NCBI RefSeq assembly: GCF_014117215.1
Contig: NZ_JACGXS010000009.1
Span: 62,001-126,000 of the forward strand
Length of the DNA: 64,000 nucleotides
Direction of reading: 5' to 3'
Source: Stenotrophomonas tumulicola
Lineage (GTDB): Bacteria; Pseudomonadota; Gammaproteobacteria; Xanthomonadales; Xanthomonadaceae
Position 1 is the stretch's first letter. Each line of letters begins with the position of its first letter. The position numbers and the translations under genes were made by a program. The notes beneath the pieces are model-generated. The model made no database searches and was not told the DNA's origin. It was given only the letters and a program-made list of their open reading frames with translations. Of this stretch, positions 1 through 8,750 are shown piece after piece.

Positions 1-1
1 C

Positions 2-1666
2 GCACTGATGCCGCGCGGTGGCGACCTGGTCACCCACGGCTACGTCAACATCATGCCCGGCGGCAGCGTGCTGTTCGACGTGACCGAGGCCGGTGGCACC
101 GATACCGGGCGCCTGCGCGTGGGCAGCTTCTACGACGGCGGCGCCAACGACGGTGCGCTGGTGATCGCCGAGGGCGCGCACCTGGCCTTGAACGTGGCGC
201 GTGGTTTCTATTCTGACGGCTACCGCCGTGACCTGGTGGAAGGGCCGATCTACGAACAGGGCTTCGATGGCGTGGTGCGGCTGGGTGATGCCGACTACAG
301 CGCCAGCATCGCAGAGGGCGAGGTGTTCCGACCGCGCCACAACTCGCTGCTCAGCTTCAACGTCAACCAGGTGGAAGATGGGCTGTGGCTGACCGCCAAC
401 CCCGGCTTCGACCAGCTGGAACTGTTTGCCAATGCGCGCTCCGGCGATGGCCTGGGCCAGGTGCTGGCAGCCGCCGCCAACGGAAATCCTTCGGCGATGA
501 AGCCGCTGCTGGGCGCGCTGCAGTTCGCCGACCGCGATGTGATCCAGCAGCAGGCCGGCGCACTGCGCGGTGATGCGCACGCCACCCAGCGGCTGGCTGA
601 CCTGGCACTGGTGGGCACCATCGGCAACGTGGTGCAGCAGCACCAGTTCGCCACGCGCAGCAGCGGTGGCGACAGCACCGGGCTGGCGGTACAGGCGGCG
701 CAGGCCGCATCGGCGCAGCCGGGCATGGCCAGCGGCAGCCTGTTCAACCAGCTGGCGATGCATCTGGTGGAGCCGGCCACCACGGCAGGTGGATCCACCA
801 CCGATGCCGGTGGCCAACGTGGGCATGGCATATGGGGCCGCGGTTTCGGCGGCCAGGGGCGCATTGATGGCGGCGATGGCGTGGCCGGCATGACCCATAC
901 CATCGGTGGCGTGGTGGTGGGCGCGGACACGCGCCTGGCCGACGACAAGGTCGGCCTGGGCGTGAGCGTTGCAGCAGCGGACATGTCGACCAAGGGCCGC
1001 GATGGCGCGGCATTCACGGGTGACGTGCGTGCGCTGGATATCGGTGGCTACCTGGATGCGACCTATGCGCGCGGCTACCTGTCCGCATCGGTGCGTTACA
1101 CCGACCTGCACCACGATACGCGCCGCAGCATCACCGGCATCGAGGGGTTGGAGGCATCGTTACGCGCCAAGCATGACAGCAGCGCGGTATCGGCGCGGCT
1201 GGAACATGGGTTCTCGTTCACCACGGCCGGTGGCGCGGTGATCCAGCCGCTGTTGCCGGTGCTGGATTACACCCGCCTGTCGCGTGCACGTTTCAATGAA
1301 GGTGACGCACCCGGTGCGCTGCTGGGCCGCGACGATGGCCTGGAAAGCATCCGCGTCGGCGCCGGGCTGCAGTTGTTCAAGACCTTCCAGGGCAACAACG
1401 GCGAGCGCATCACCCCGCATGCCCGCGTGGTCTGGCAGAAGGAGCTGGGCGATTCATCGGCACGCTATGCCACTGCGTTCACCGGCGCGCCAGACCTGGT
1501 GTTCGGCGCGGACAGCCGTGCACTGGGCGAACAGCTGCTGTCGTGGAACCTGGGCGTGACCAGCAGGGCCAGCGAGCGCCTGTCGGTGATGCTCGATTAC
1601 GTGGGTGAACGCCGTGATGGGCAGACCCAGAACGCGGTGATGCTGGGCCTGGGATACCGGTTCTAA
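2..1666 (+). CDS. Autotransporter, C-terminal part (5' end outside window)
   Basis: The frame is open from the first full codon at position 2, so the gene is cut by the window edge; the ATG at 8 is internal. The visible 555 codons hold the end of a Gly/Ala/Asp-rich passenger (to about residue 270) and then a type V beta-barrel of about 270 residues, starting near a GIWGRGFGG segment. The barrel has alternating aromatic strands and ends in GLGYRF, the terminal-Phe signature recognised by the Bam machinery. The family inserts in the outer membrane and exposes or releases its passenger. The passenger type cannot be told from what remains. An exported S8 protease follows 109 bp downstream, separated by a strong hairpin. 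Confidence is high for the barrel and low for the passenger role. Confidence 0.85.
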   Translation, partial: ALMPRGGDLVTHGYVNIMPGGSVLFDVTEAGGTDTGRLRVGSFYDGGANDGALVIAEGAHLALNVARGFYSDGYRRDLVEGPIYEQGFDGVVRLGDADYSASIAEGEVFRPRHNSLLSFNVNQVEDGLWLTANPGFDQLELFANARSGDGLGQVLAAAANGNPSAMKPLLGALQFADRDVIQQQAGALRGDAHATQRLADLALVGTIGNVVQQHQFATRSSGGDSTGLAVQAAQAASAQPGMASGSLFNQLAMHLVEPATTAGGSTTDAGGQRGHGIWGRGFGGQGRIDGGDGVAGMTHTIGGVVVGADTRLADDKVGLGVSVAAADMSTKGRDGAAFTGDVRALDIGGYLDATYARGYLSASVRYTDLHHDTRRSITGIEGLEASLRAKHDSSAVSARLEHGFSFTTAGGAVIQPLLPVLDYTRLSRARFNEGDAPGALLGRDDGLESIRVGAGLQLFKTFQGNNGERITPHARVVWQKELGDSSARYATAFTGAPDLVFGADSRALGEQLLSWNLGVTSRASERLSVMLDYVGERRDGQTQNAVMLGLGYRF

Positions 1667-1705
1667 GGCCACCGCCGGCGCCTTGCCGGCGACGTGGCAT
1701 GACTC

Positions 1706-1732
1706 CCGCCATGCACAGCGCGTGCATGGCGG
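1706..1732. terminator. Perfect 11-bp inverted repeat after the autotransporter
   Basis: CCGCCATGCAC (1706-1716) and GTGCATGGCGG (1722-1732) pair perfectly around a 5-nt loop. The hairpin is 40 nt past the autotransporter stop and 43 nt before the protease start. No run of T follows, so it could be a transcript-end or attenuating hairpin rather than a classical intrinsic terminator. A second GC stem (CGCCGGCG/CGCCGGCG type) lies just upstream around 1675-1693. Confidence 0.5.
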
Positions 1733-1775
1733 TTCCTGCAGAAGCAAGCGCCGTCAACCGAAAGAGGATCCCGTA

Positions 1776-3275
1776 ATGCGCAATCACGTAGCTACCGCCC
1801 TGGGTGTCGCCGTTTCCCTGTGCCTGGCCAGCTCTGCTGCCTGGGCACAGTCCTCCGCGCCGAAGGTCTGGTCGCAGGGCATGGATAATGAAACCGGGTA
1901 CAGCAGCTTCATCGTCAAGTACCGCGACGGCACCACGAAGCGAACCTCTGCCGCTGCCGCGAAGGCGGGCATCAGTGCGCGCTTCGGCCAGCAGCAGCGC
2001 AGCAAGCGCTCGCTGGCTGGCGGCCTGGCCGCGCGGCTTTCCTACCAGCGCCGATTGGGCGTGGACGCTGATCTGTTGCAGGCCGACCAGGAGTTGGATC
2101 GCGCCGAGGCCGAAGTGCTGATGCGCAGGATCGCCGAGGATCCGGACGTGGAGTACGTGCAGCCCAATTACCTGATGCGTGCCTTCGCCGCGCCCAACGA
2201 TCCGCGTTACGGCGAGCAGTGGCACTACGCCGCTGGTGCCGGTGGCGCACGTTTGGAAAATGCCTGGGACCGATCGACGGGGGCCGGCGTGGTGGTGGCG
2301 GTGGTGGACAGCGGCATCCTGCGCAATGCCGACCTGGATCCGAACATCCTGCCGGGCTACGACATGGTGTCCAGCACGCGGCCATTCTCCGATGCCAGTT
2401 GCCGGGGCAGCCAGATGCTGCCCGGCTGCGGCGGCTCGGACGATGGCAACGGCCGCGATGCTGATCCATTGGATGCCTCCAACGTGGGCCACGGCACGCA
2501 CGTGGCCGGCACCGTGGCGGCGGTGACCAACAACGCGCGTGGCGTGGCCGGCGTGGCGTTCGATGCGCGCGTGGTACCGGTGCGCGTGCTGGGCAACCAG
2601 GGCGTGGGTGGCTCGGCCGACATCATCGATGGCATGTTGTGGGGCGCGGGCGTCGCGGTGCCCGGCGTGCCGGCCAATGCCAACCCGGCCGAGGTGGTGA
2701 ACCTGAGCCTGGGTGGGCGACGGGCGTGTTCGCCGGCCGAACAGGACGCGATCAACCGGATGGTCAACCGCGGCACGATCGTGGTGGTGGCCGCCGGCAA
2801 TTCCAATACCGATGTGTCTGGCTTCGCCCCGGCCAACTGCAACAACGTGGTGGCGGTGGCCGCCAATGATCGCAATGGCAACCGGGCGATCTATTCCAAC
2901 TACGGGCAGCGGATCGACATCACCGCGCCCGGTGGCGAAACCTGGAGCTGCCCGGACCGCGGCGAGTTCCTGCCGCTGGACACCACGCCCACTGCGGCGG
3001 CCTGTGGCCGCGTGCTGGAGCATCCGAACCAGGGCGTGCTGTCCACGCTGGGCAACAATACCTACGGCTTCGATGCAGGCACCTCGATGGCGGCGCCGCA
3101 TGTAGCTGGCGTGGTGGCGCTGATCCAGTCGGTCTCGGCGGTGCCGCGCAGCACTGCGGACATCAAGGACCTGCTGGCGCGCACCGCACGTGCGATTCCC
3201 GCCGCGCAGTGCCCGGGCGGCTGCGGGCCCGGCATCCTGGATGCGGACGCGGCGGTGAGGGAGGCTACGCGCTAA
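1776..3275 (+). CDS. Exported S8 (subtilisin-family) serine protease
   Basis: Protein of 499 aa. I chose the ATG at 1776 because an AAAGAGGA ribosome site ends 7 nt before it and the product then begins with a clean signal peptide (MRNHVATALGVAVSLCLASSAAWA). Residues about 45-135 form an I9-type propeptide region. The catalytic triad is complete: Asp178 in VVDSGI, His239 in GHGTHVAGT and Ser437 in GTSMAAPH. The oxyanion Asn lies in the AAGNSN segment. Cys pairs (SCRGSQMLPGC, CPGGCGPG) suit an extracytoplasmic enzyme. The family includes the secreted proteases of Stenotrophomonas and Xanthomonas; unlike some of these there is no long C-terminal extension. It is a single gene between hairpins. 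Exact orthology to StmPr-type proteases was not tested. Confidence 0.93.
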   Translation: MRNHVATALGVAVSLCLASSAAWAQSSAPKVWSQGMDNETGYSSFIVKYRDGTTKRTSAAAAKAGISARFGQQQRSKRSLAGGLAARLSYQRRLGVDADLLQADQELDRAEAEVLMRRIAEDPDVEYVQPNYLMRAFAAPNDPRYGEQWHYAAGAGGARLENAWDRSTGAGVVVAVVDSGILRNADLDPNILPGYDMVSSTRPFSDASCRGSQMLPGCGGSDDGNGRDADPLDASNVGHGTHVAGTVAAVTNNARGVAGVAFDARVVPVRVLGNQGVGGSADIIDGMLWGAGVAVPGVPANANPAEVVNLSLGGRRACSPAEQDAINRMVNRGTIVVVAAGNSNTDVSGFAPANCNNVVAVAANDRNGNRAIYSNYGQRIDITAPGGETWSCPDRGEFLPLDTTPTAAACGRVLEHPNQGVLSTLGNNTYGFDAGTSMAAPHVAGVVALIQSVSAVPRSTADIKDLLARTARAIPAAQCPGGCGPGILDADAAVREATR

Positions 3276-3495
3276 GCCAGGCGGCGCCGTTGCCGGCGCC
3301 GGTACCGGAAGCATGATGGTGCGTGGCAGGTGGGGTTGGTCGTGGGGCAGGGGGGTATCCCACCTGTTACCATGCGTAGGACCAGCCAGCCTGTCCACGC
3401 GCCTGTTGCGTGGGTGGCCGCCACAGTGCACCCGCACTGCAGACGCGGCCACGCGAGCCAAGGATTTTTCCCCTGACTCACACAAGGATGCTTCC

Positions 3496-4644
3496 GTGGA
3501 TTCGAAATTTTCAAAGCAGCCGGGCATGGCCCGGTTCTACCGGGCAGCCGTGCTCGGCCTGGCCATCGCCATGGCCTTCGGCGCTCCTGCGGCCGTCGCC
3601 GCCACGCCCACTGCCGCCGTGCAACGCAACGCCGTGGCCCAGGGCCTGTACGAGCTGGCCTACAGCGCGAAGCAGGATGCGGTGTACGTAGCTTCTTCCG
3701 GCGGCTTCGGTGATGACGCCGGCCCGGCACAGGTGCTGAAGCTGGATCCGGACACGCTGGCCGTGCAGGCCAGCATCCCGCTGGAACGCAAGGGCTTCGG
3801 CGTGGTGCTGGACGATGCCAACGACCGCCTGTACGTGGGCAACACCGTGGACACGTCGGTGACCGTGGTGGATACCGCACAGGGCAAGGCGATCGGCATC
3901 GTGCAGTTGATGGAGAAGAAGGTCGGCAAGGACGGCAAGGCCAGCTATACGCATGATCTGCGCGAACTGGTGGTGGATGGAGCCAACAACCGCCTGTACG
4001 TCACCGGCCATTCGGGCGAGGGCAGCGTGCTGTTCGTGGTGGACACGCAGTCGCTGGCACTGCTGGATACCATCCCCGGCCTGGGCAATGCGAAGGCACC
4101 GGGCCTGGCACTGGATGCGCCCAACAAGCGTGTATACACCAGCAACCTGCTGGGCGAAGTGGTGGTGGTCGGCACCGACACCGGCAAGGTGGAGCAGCGT
4201 TACAAGGTAAGCGCCGAGCAGCCGATGAACATCGCGCTGGATCCGGCCGGATCGCGCCTGTTCGTCACCGACCAGGGTTCGGAGATGATCCGCAAGTACC
4301 AGGGCAGCAGCATCGAAGGTTTCGCCTCCACGCACCCGGGCAAGCGCGTGCTGGTGCTGGATCGCACCACCGGCAAGGAGCTGGCCAGCATTCCCGCCGA
4401 TGCCGGCACGCTGGGCATCCTGCTGGATGCACCGCGCAAGCGCCTGTACGTGACCAACCGCGAGGCCGGTTCGGTGACAGCGTATGACAGCGACAGCTAC
4501 AAGCCGGCAGGCACCTGGTCGGTACCGACGCACCCGAACAGCCTGGCGCTGGATGCGAAGAACAACGTGCTGTACGTGACCATCAAGAATGGCGAAAAGG
4601 ACGAGAAGGGCACGCAGGAAAGCGTCGCGCGGATCGCCCTGTAA
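3496..4644 (+). CDS. YncE-like beta-propeller protein, exported
   Basis: Protein of 382 aa from a GTG at 3496 with AAGGA 7 nt upstream; an in-frame ATG at 3526 is the alternative. Either start leaves a hydrophobic signal (LGLAIAMAFGAPAAVAA). The mature part repeats LYVGN, LYVTGH, VYTSN, LFVTD, LYVTN and LYVTIK blades about every 45 residues, the YVTN pattern of six- or seven-bladed propellers such as E. coli YncE. Such proteins are periplasmic; YncE binds DNA in vitro and some relatives are iron-responsive, but the role is not settled. There is no operon partner: the SMAG array follows directly. Family call is firm, function unknown. Confidence 0.85.
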   Translation: MDSKFSKQPGMARFYRAAVLGLAIAMAFGAPAAVAATPTAAVQRNAVAQGLYELAYSAKQDAVYVASSGGFGDDAGPAQVLKLDPDTLAVQASIPLERKGFGVVLDDANDRLYVGNTVDTSVTVVDTAQGKAIGIVQLMEKKVGKDGKASYTHDLRELVVDGANNRLYVTGHSGEGSVLFVVDTQSLALLDTIPGLGNAKAPGLALDAPNKRVYTSNLLGEVVVVGTDTGKVEQRYKVSAEQPMNIALDPAGSRLFVTDQGSEMIRKYQGSSIEGFASTHPGKRVLVLDRTTGKELASIPADAGTLGILLDAPRKRLYVTNREAGSVTAYDSDSYKPAGTWSVPTHPNSLALDAKNNVLYVTIKNGEKDEKGTQESVARIAL

Positions 4645-4667
4645 CCGCCATCGCACATGATGGGTTC

Positions 4668-5177
4668 GGTAGAGCGGGGCCATGCCCCGCTTGATGCATG
4701 ACAACCACTGATCACGTCAGCTGAAGAGCAGCGGGGCATGGCCCCGCTCTACCGGGCAGGGCGGCGGTAGTTGACGGGCCATGCCCGTCACCGGCAGAGG
4801 CAGCAAGGCATGACAGGACAGCGGTAGTGACGGGCCATGCCCGTCACCGGCAGAAGCAGCAAGGCATGACAGGACAGCGGTAGTGACGGGCCATGCCCGT
4901 CACCGGCAGAGGCAGCAAGGCATGGCAGGGCAGCGGTAGTGACGGGCCATGCCCGTCACCGGCAGAGGCAGCAAGGCATGGCAGGGCAGCGGTAGTGACG
5001 GGCCATGCCCGTCACCGGCAGAAGCAGCGGGGCATGACAGGACAGCGGTAGTGACGGGCCATGCCCGTCACCGGCAGAAGCAGCGGGGCATGGCCCCGCT
5101 CTACCGGACAGCGCGGTTGGTAGTGACGGGCCATGCCCGTCACCGGCAGAGGCAGCGGGGCATGGCCCCGCTCTACC
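4668..5177. repeat. Tandem array of SMAG (GTAG) palindromes, 56-bp period
   Basis: This gene-free stretch is a repeat array. GGTAG motifs followed by a palindrome (GTGACGGGCCATGCCCGTCAC) begin at 4766, 4823, 4879, 4935, 4991, 5047 and 5119. Five successive starts (4823 to 5047) are exactly 56 bp apart, the flanking copies 57 and 72 bp. A second flavour with the GAGCGGGGCCATGCCCCGCTC core occurs at 4668-4691 and, inverted, at 4731-4753, 5083-5105 and 5155-5177. SMAG palindromes are a known abundant family in S. maltophilia, bounded by GTAG and thought to fold in RNA and to be moved by RAYT transposases. Homogeneous tandem copies suggest recent amplification. The last element supplies the helicase stop codon. 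Confidence 0.9.
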
Positions 5178-7644
5178 GGGTTCGTGGTTTGTGCTCGCAG
5201 CGGGGGTAGTTGGTGCACGAGTGGAACTCGCCGTACTTGCCGCTCTTCTTCACGATCACGCCGGTGCCGCAGGCGGGGCAGCGTTCTTCGCGTACCGGCT
5301 TGCCATCAATCGTGGTCACCTGCACGGCACCTTCGCGTTCCAGTTCGTCGAGGAAGCTGGAGCGCTTTCCCACCACCGTGAACATCGCCACCGAGCGCCG
5401 TGCGCGTGTCAGCGCGACATAGAACAACCGCCGTTCTTCTCCCAGTGGATAGGTGTCGCCGCTGGGCATCGCCAGCGACAGCACGGGGTCATCCGCGCGC
5501 GTGTTGGGAAACGCGCCGTCCAGCATGCCGGGCAGGATCACGTAGTCGGCTTCCATGCCCTTGCTGCGGTGTGCGGTGAGGAAACCCACCTCCATCGTCG
5601 CGCCGAAGCGCGCCTTCCAGTTGCTGGGCAATGCAGCGCGGTCGGCGTTGTAGCGTCCCAGCACGAACACCTGCAGCCTGCCGTCACGGCCGGCCGGGAT
5701 GGCACCGGCCAGGCAGGCCTCGTGCAGCCGCTGCAGGTACTGGCCGACGGCGTCGGTGATCTGTTCGCGTGACGCCACCTGGAAGGCCTGCAGCACCGGG
5801 CCGTGGCTGGGCGTGCTGGAGCGCACCTGCTTGGCAATCTGCGACGGGTTGGCGCTGATGAAGTGGCTGGACACATCGCACAATGCCTGTGGGCAGCGGA
5901 ACGTCTGCTCCAGCCGCAGCACCTGGCCCTGCCCGAACCATTGGCGGAACCGTGTCATCACCGAGACGTCGGCACCGGCGAACCGGTTGATGGACTGCCA
6001 GTCATCGCCCACCGCGAACAGGAATCTTCCCGGCGCCTGCACCAACGCACGGCACAGGCGTGCGCGGGCCCGCGATGCATCCTGGAATTCGTCAGCCATC
6101 ACCAGCCTGTAAGGCGACACGTAGCGCCCCTGCTCCAGGTGTTCGGCGGCCTGGTTGAGCATGTCCTCGAAATCGATGGCGCGCTCTTCATCCAGCGCAT
6201 CGTCCCAGGCCTGCAGGACAGGACCGGCGATTTCCAGGAAGCGCCGATGGCGTTCCTTGAAGACATCGTCGGGCATCGCGCGCAGGCGCTCGGCCATGTC
6301 GCCCAGGCTGAGGCAGTTGCTCTTGGCGTGGCTGATGAAGGTGCGCATCAGGCCGATCAGCTCGGTGTCGGGCATCGGCTTCTGGCCGTCGTCCGGGATG
6401 TCGCGGTCGGGATTGGGGTCCACCTCGACACCGCCGGCAGACAGTGCGTCGTCCAGGTCCTCGAACGCCCAGCCCATGCGCAGACCGTGCGAGCTGGTCT
6501 GGATGGTGCGGCGGCCCGCGTGCTGCCGCAGGGCATCCTGCTGGCCGCCATGTGCGTGGCAGAGATCCGCATCCGGGTAATGGAAGCGGGCCGGCTGCTG
6601 GCGAAAGGCTTCGGCCCCGGCATCAAACGCGTGTGCCCGGTCGTAGGCGTAACGCACGCCGTTGTAGAAAAGCCAGTCGGCCAGCACGCAGTCTTCGACG
6701 CTGCGCACGCGCTCGCCCTGCAGCGTGCGCACATAGCCGGTGCCCTCCTTGTCCCAGCCATCGGCATCCATCGCACCGCCCAACAGGGGCAGGTCGCGGC
6801 CGAAAACCAGCCGGAACATGTCCCATTGGGTGCGGAAGGCATGCGAGCGATCCTTGAGCCGGTCGACCAGGTCGGCCAGCTTGTGGAAACCCAGCGCTGC
6901 GTCCACGGCCCAGTCCGGCACGAAGGGGCGGCGTCCGGTTGCGTTGGCGATGATGGCCAGGCCCAGGGCATGGAAGGTCCGGGCTTCAACTGCGGCGCCG
7001 GCCATGCCGGCACGTGCGAAGGCACGGTCCGCGCGCTGTTGCAGTTCCTTTGCCGCTTCCTTGTTGAAGGCCAGCATGACGATCTGGTGGGGTTCGGCGT
7101 AGCCGCGATGGATGGCATAGGCGGCCTTGGCCACCAGGGTAGACGTCTTGCCGGAGCCGGCTGCGGCCACCACCTGCACGCGGTTGTCGAAGCAGATCAC
7201 CGCATGCGCCTGCTCATCGGTGAGGGGCCTGCTTTCCACACGATCCAGCAGCGACCGTGCGGCGTTGCGTTCAGAGGCCAGGATCTGCGCGTTCACTGCC
7301 TCGCTGGCGGCCGTCCAGTCCTGCTCCCACAATTCCAGTTCGACCAGCGCGGAGTCGCGTGCATCCTCGTCGTCATGCAGCGCGGGATCGCTGAACAGGT
7401 CGTGCAGCGTGTCGATCCCTACCTCGACCAGCGTGGGCGGGCGCATGGCCAGCAGTGCCTGCAGGCAATCGTGGCTGATCCAGCGGTGCTGCGCGCGGTG
7501 GTGCGTGAGCAGGTCCTCGGCATCGCCATTCCATTGCCGCATCGCATCGAGGTGGCGCACCAGGGTGGCACGGCGTTGTAGCGGCTGCCGTGCCGGATCG
7601 GCGTCGTCCAAGGCGGTGCGGGGGGATTTCCAATACGGGGCCAT
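5173..7644 (-). CDS. UvrD/HelD-like SF1 DNA helicase with C-terminal zinc finger
   Basis: Protein of 823 aa if it starts at the ATG at 7644 (MAPYWKSPRT); longer upstream forms look non-coding. Motif I is AAAGSGKTS with Lys166, motif II is DEFQDASRA, motif III is VGDDWQSINRFAG and motif VI is VALTRARRS, so the ATPase motor is intact. The last 40 residues carry two Cys pairs (RCPACG, SCTNYPRC), a topoisomerase-type zinc finger found at the end of some HelD-like helicases. The role is DNA unwinding in repair or recombination, by family only. The TAG stop is the GTAG of a SMAG element read in reverse, so the natural C-terminus may have been set by repeat insertion. The gene stands alone, convergent with the yncE-like gene. 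Confidence 0.88.
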   Translation of the reverse strand: MAPYWKSPRTALDDADPARQPLQRRATLVRHLDAMRQWNGDAEDLLTHHRAQHRWISHDCLQALLAMRPPTLVEVGIDTLHDLFSDPALHDDEDARDSALVELELWEQDWTAASEAVNAQILASERNAARSLLDRVESRPLTDEQAHAVICFDNRVQVVAAAGSGKTSTLVAKAAYAIHRGYAEPHQIVMLAFNKEAAKELQQRADRAFARAGMAGAAVEARTFHALGLAIIANATGRRPFVPDWAVDAALGFHKLADLVDRLKDRSHAFRTQWDMFRLVFGRDLPLLGGAMDADGWDKEGTGYVRTLQGERVRSVEDCVLADWLFYNGVRYAYDRAHAFDAGAEAFRQQPARFHYPDADLCHAHGGQQDALRQHAGRRTIQTSSHGLRMGWAFEDLDDALSAGGVEVDPNPDRDIPDDGQKPMPDTELIGLMRTFISHAKSNCLSLGDMAERLRAMPDDVFKERHRRFLEIAGPVLQAWDDALDEERAIDFEDMLNQAAEHLEQGRYVSPYRLVMADEFQDASRARARLCRALVQAPGRFLFAVGDDWQSINRFAGADVSVMTRFRQWFGQGQVLRLEQTFRCPQALCDVSSHFISANPSQIAKQVRSSTPSHGPVLQAFQVASREQITDAVGQYLQRLHEACLAGAIPAGRDGRLQVFVLGRYNADRAALPSNWKARFGATMEVGFLTAHRSKGMEADYVILPGMLDGAFPNTRADDPVLSLAMPSGDTYPLGEERRLFYVALTRARRSVAMFTVVGKRSSFLDELEREGAVQVTTIDGKPVREERCPACGTGVIVKKSGKYGEFHSCTNYPRCEHKPRTR

Positions 7645-7874
7645 GCGTGTTCCGGTCCTGCCAATGCCTTCGGTGCTGCGCCAGCGGCCGACGACGGCAT
7701 GGATGCAGCGTTGCATGATAGGGCAACGGCGATCCGCGCCGAAGGGTGCAGGCGGGAGCGCACGGGGCCGGTAACGGGCGTGCACGCCATGTCATGGCGG
7801 CCGGGCGATCTTTCACGATGCCCACAGGTTGCGCGCCGTAGCGTGGGGTCTTGTCCTGTTTCCATGGAGTTTCC

Positions 7875-8687
7875 ATGACTGCTCCCCGCGTTCGCCTGCA
7901 TATCGAAGATTCCGGCGGTGCTGGCCGCCCTGTCATCCTGATCCACGGCTGGCCGCTGTCGGCGGCGTCCTGGAAGGCGCAGTTGCCGGTGCTGCGCGAC
8001 GCCGGCTATCGGGTGATCAGCTACGACCGGCGTGGCTTTGGCCGCTCCGACAAGCCCGCCGATGGCTACGAGTACGACACGCTGGCGGCCGACCTGGCGG
8101 GCATCATCGAGGACCTGGACCTGAAGGAGGTGTCGTTGGTCGGCTTCTCGATGGGCGGCGGCGAGGTGGCGCGTTACATCGGCAACCACGGCGAAGCGCG
8201 CCTGCACAGCGTGGTGTTCGCCGCCGCGGTTCCACCGTATCTGCTGAAGGGCAGCGACAACCCGGATGGCCCGCTGACCCAGGAGGCGGCCGACGGCATG
8301 GCGGCGGACCTTGGAAAGGACCGCGAGGCGTTCTTCGACGGCTTCACCAGGACGTTCTTCAGCGCCAACGGCAAGCTGAAGGTGACCGAGGCGCAGCGTC
8401 TTGAAGCGGTGGCCCTGGCCCATCAATCGGACCAGACCGCGGCGTTGGGCTGCATGCACGCCTTTGCCACCACCGATTTCCGCGCCGACCTGGAGCGGGT
8501 GGCGGTGCCGACGCTGGTCATCCATGGCGACAGTGATGGCACCGTGCCGTTCGAGGGCTCCGGCAAGCGCACCCATGCGGCCATCGCCGGCAGCGAGCTG
8601 ATACTGCTGAAGGATGCGCCGCACGGTTGCAACGTCAGCCATGCCGATGAGTTCAACCTGGCGCTGCTGAACTTCCTCAAGAAGTAA
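7875..8687 (+). CDS. Alpha/beta hydrolase, arylesterase/haloperoxidase type
   Basis: Protein of 270 aa from the ATG at 7875, preceded by TGGAG; a TTG at 7851 is less likely. Motifs of the non-heme chloroperoxidase/arylesterase branch are present: HGWPLS oxyanion region (residues 24-29), YDRRGFGRSDKP, nucleophile elbow GFSMGGGE with Ser92, an acid in the HGDSDGTVP segment and a late His in DAPHGCNVSH. No signal peptide, so it is cytoplasmic. It stands alone, followed by a strong hairpin at 8692-8728. The substrate cannot be inferred. Confidence 0.88.
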   Translation: MTAPRVRLHIEDSGGAGRPVILIHGWPLSAASWKAQLPVLRDAGYRVISYDRRGFGRSDKPADGYEYDTLAADLAGIIEDLDLKEVSLVGFSMGGGEVARYIGNHGEARLHSVVFAAAVPPYLLKGSDNPDGPLTQEAADGMAADLGKDREAFFDGFTRTFFSANGKLKVTEAQRLEAVALAHQSDQTAALGCMHAFATTDFRADLERVAVPTLVIHGDSDGTVPFEGSGKRTHAAIAGSELILLKDAPHGCNVSHADEFNLALLNFLKK

Positions 8688-8691
8688 GCTT

Positions 8692-8728
8692 GGGTCCGGA
8701 TCCTTCTCGCGAAGCGGGATCCGGGCCC
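8692..8728. terminator. Terminator-like hairpin between hydrolase and deacetylase
   Basis: GGGTCCGGATCC (8692-8703) and GGATCCGGGCCC (8717-8728) pair at 11 of 12 positions around a 13-nt loop. The hairpin begins 5 nt after the hydrolase stop and is followed by CCTCTCTTCTT, which is pyrimidine-rich but not a T run. Confidence 0.55.
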
Positions 8729-8750
8729 CTCTCTTCTTGCACGGATACGC

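Noticed and set aside
2..3275. Autotransporter and S8 protease as one split serine-protease autotransporter
   Set aside because: The barrel protein is upstream and the protease has its own signal peptide, start site and stop; the order is opposite to a protease passenger.
4668..5177. The tandem repeat array as a CRISPR locus
   Set aside because: There are no unique spacers; the 56-bp unit is homogeneous and palindromic, matching SMAG, and no cas genes are present.
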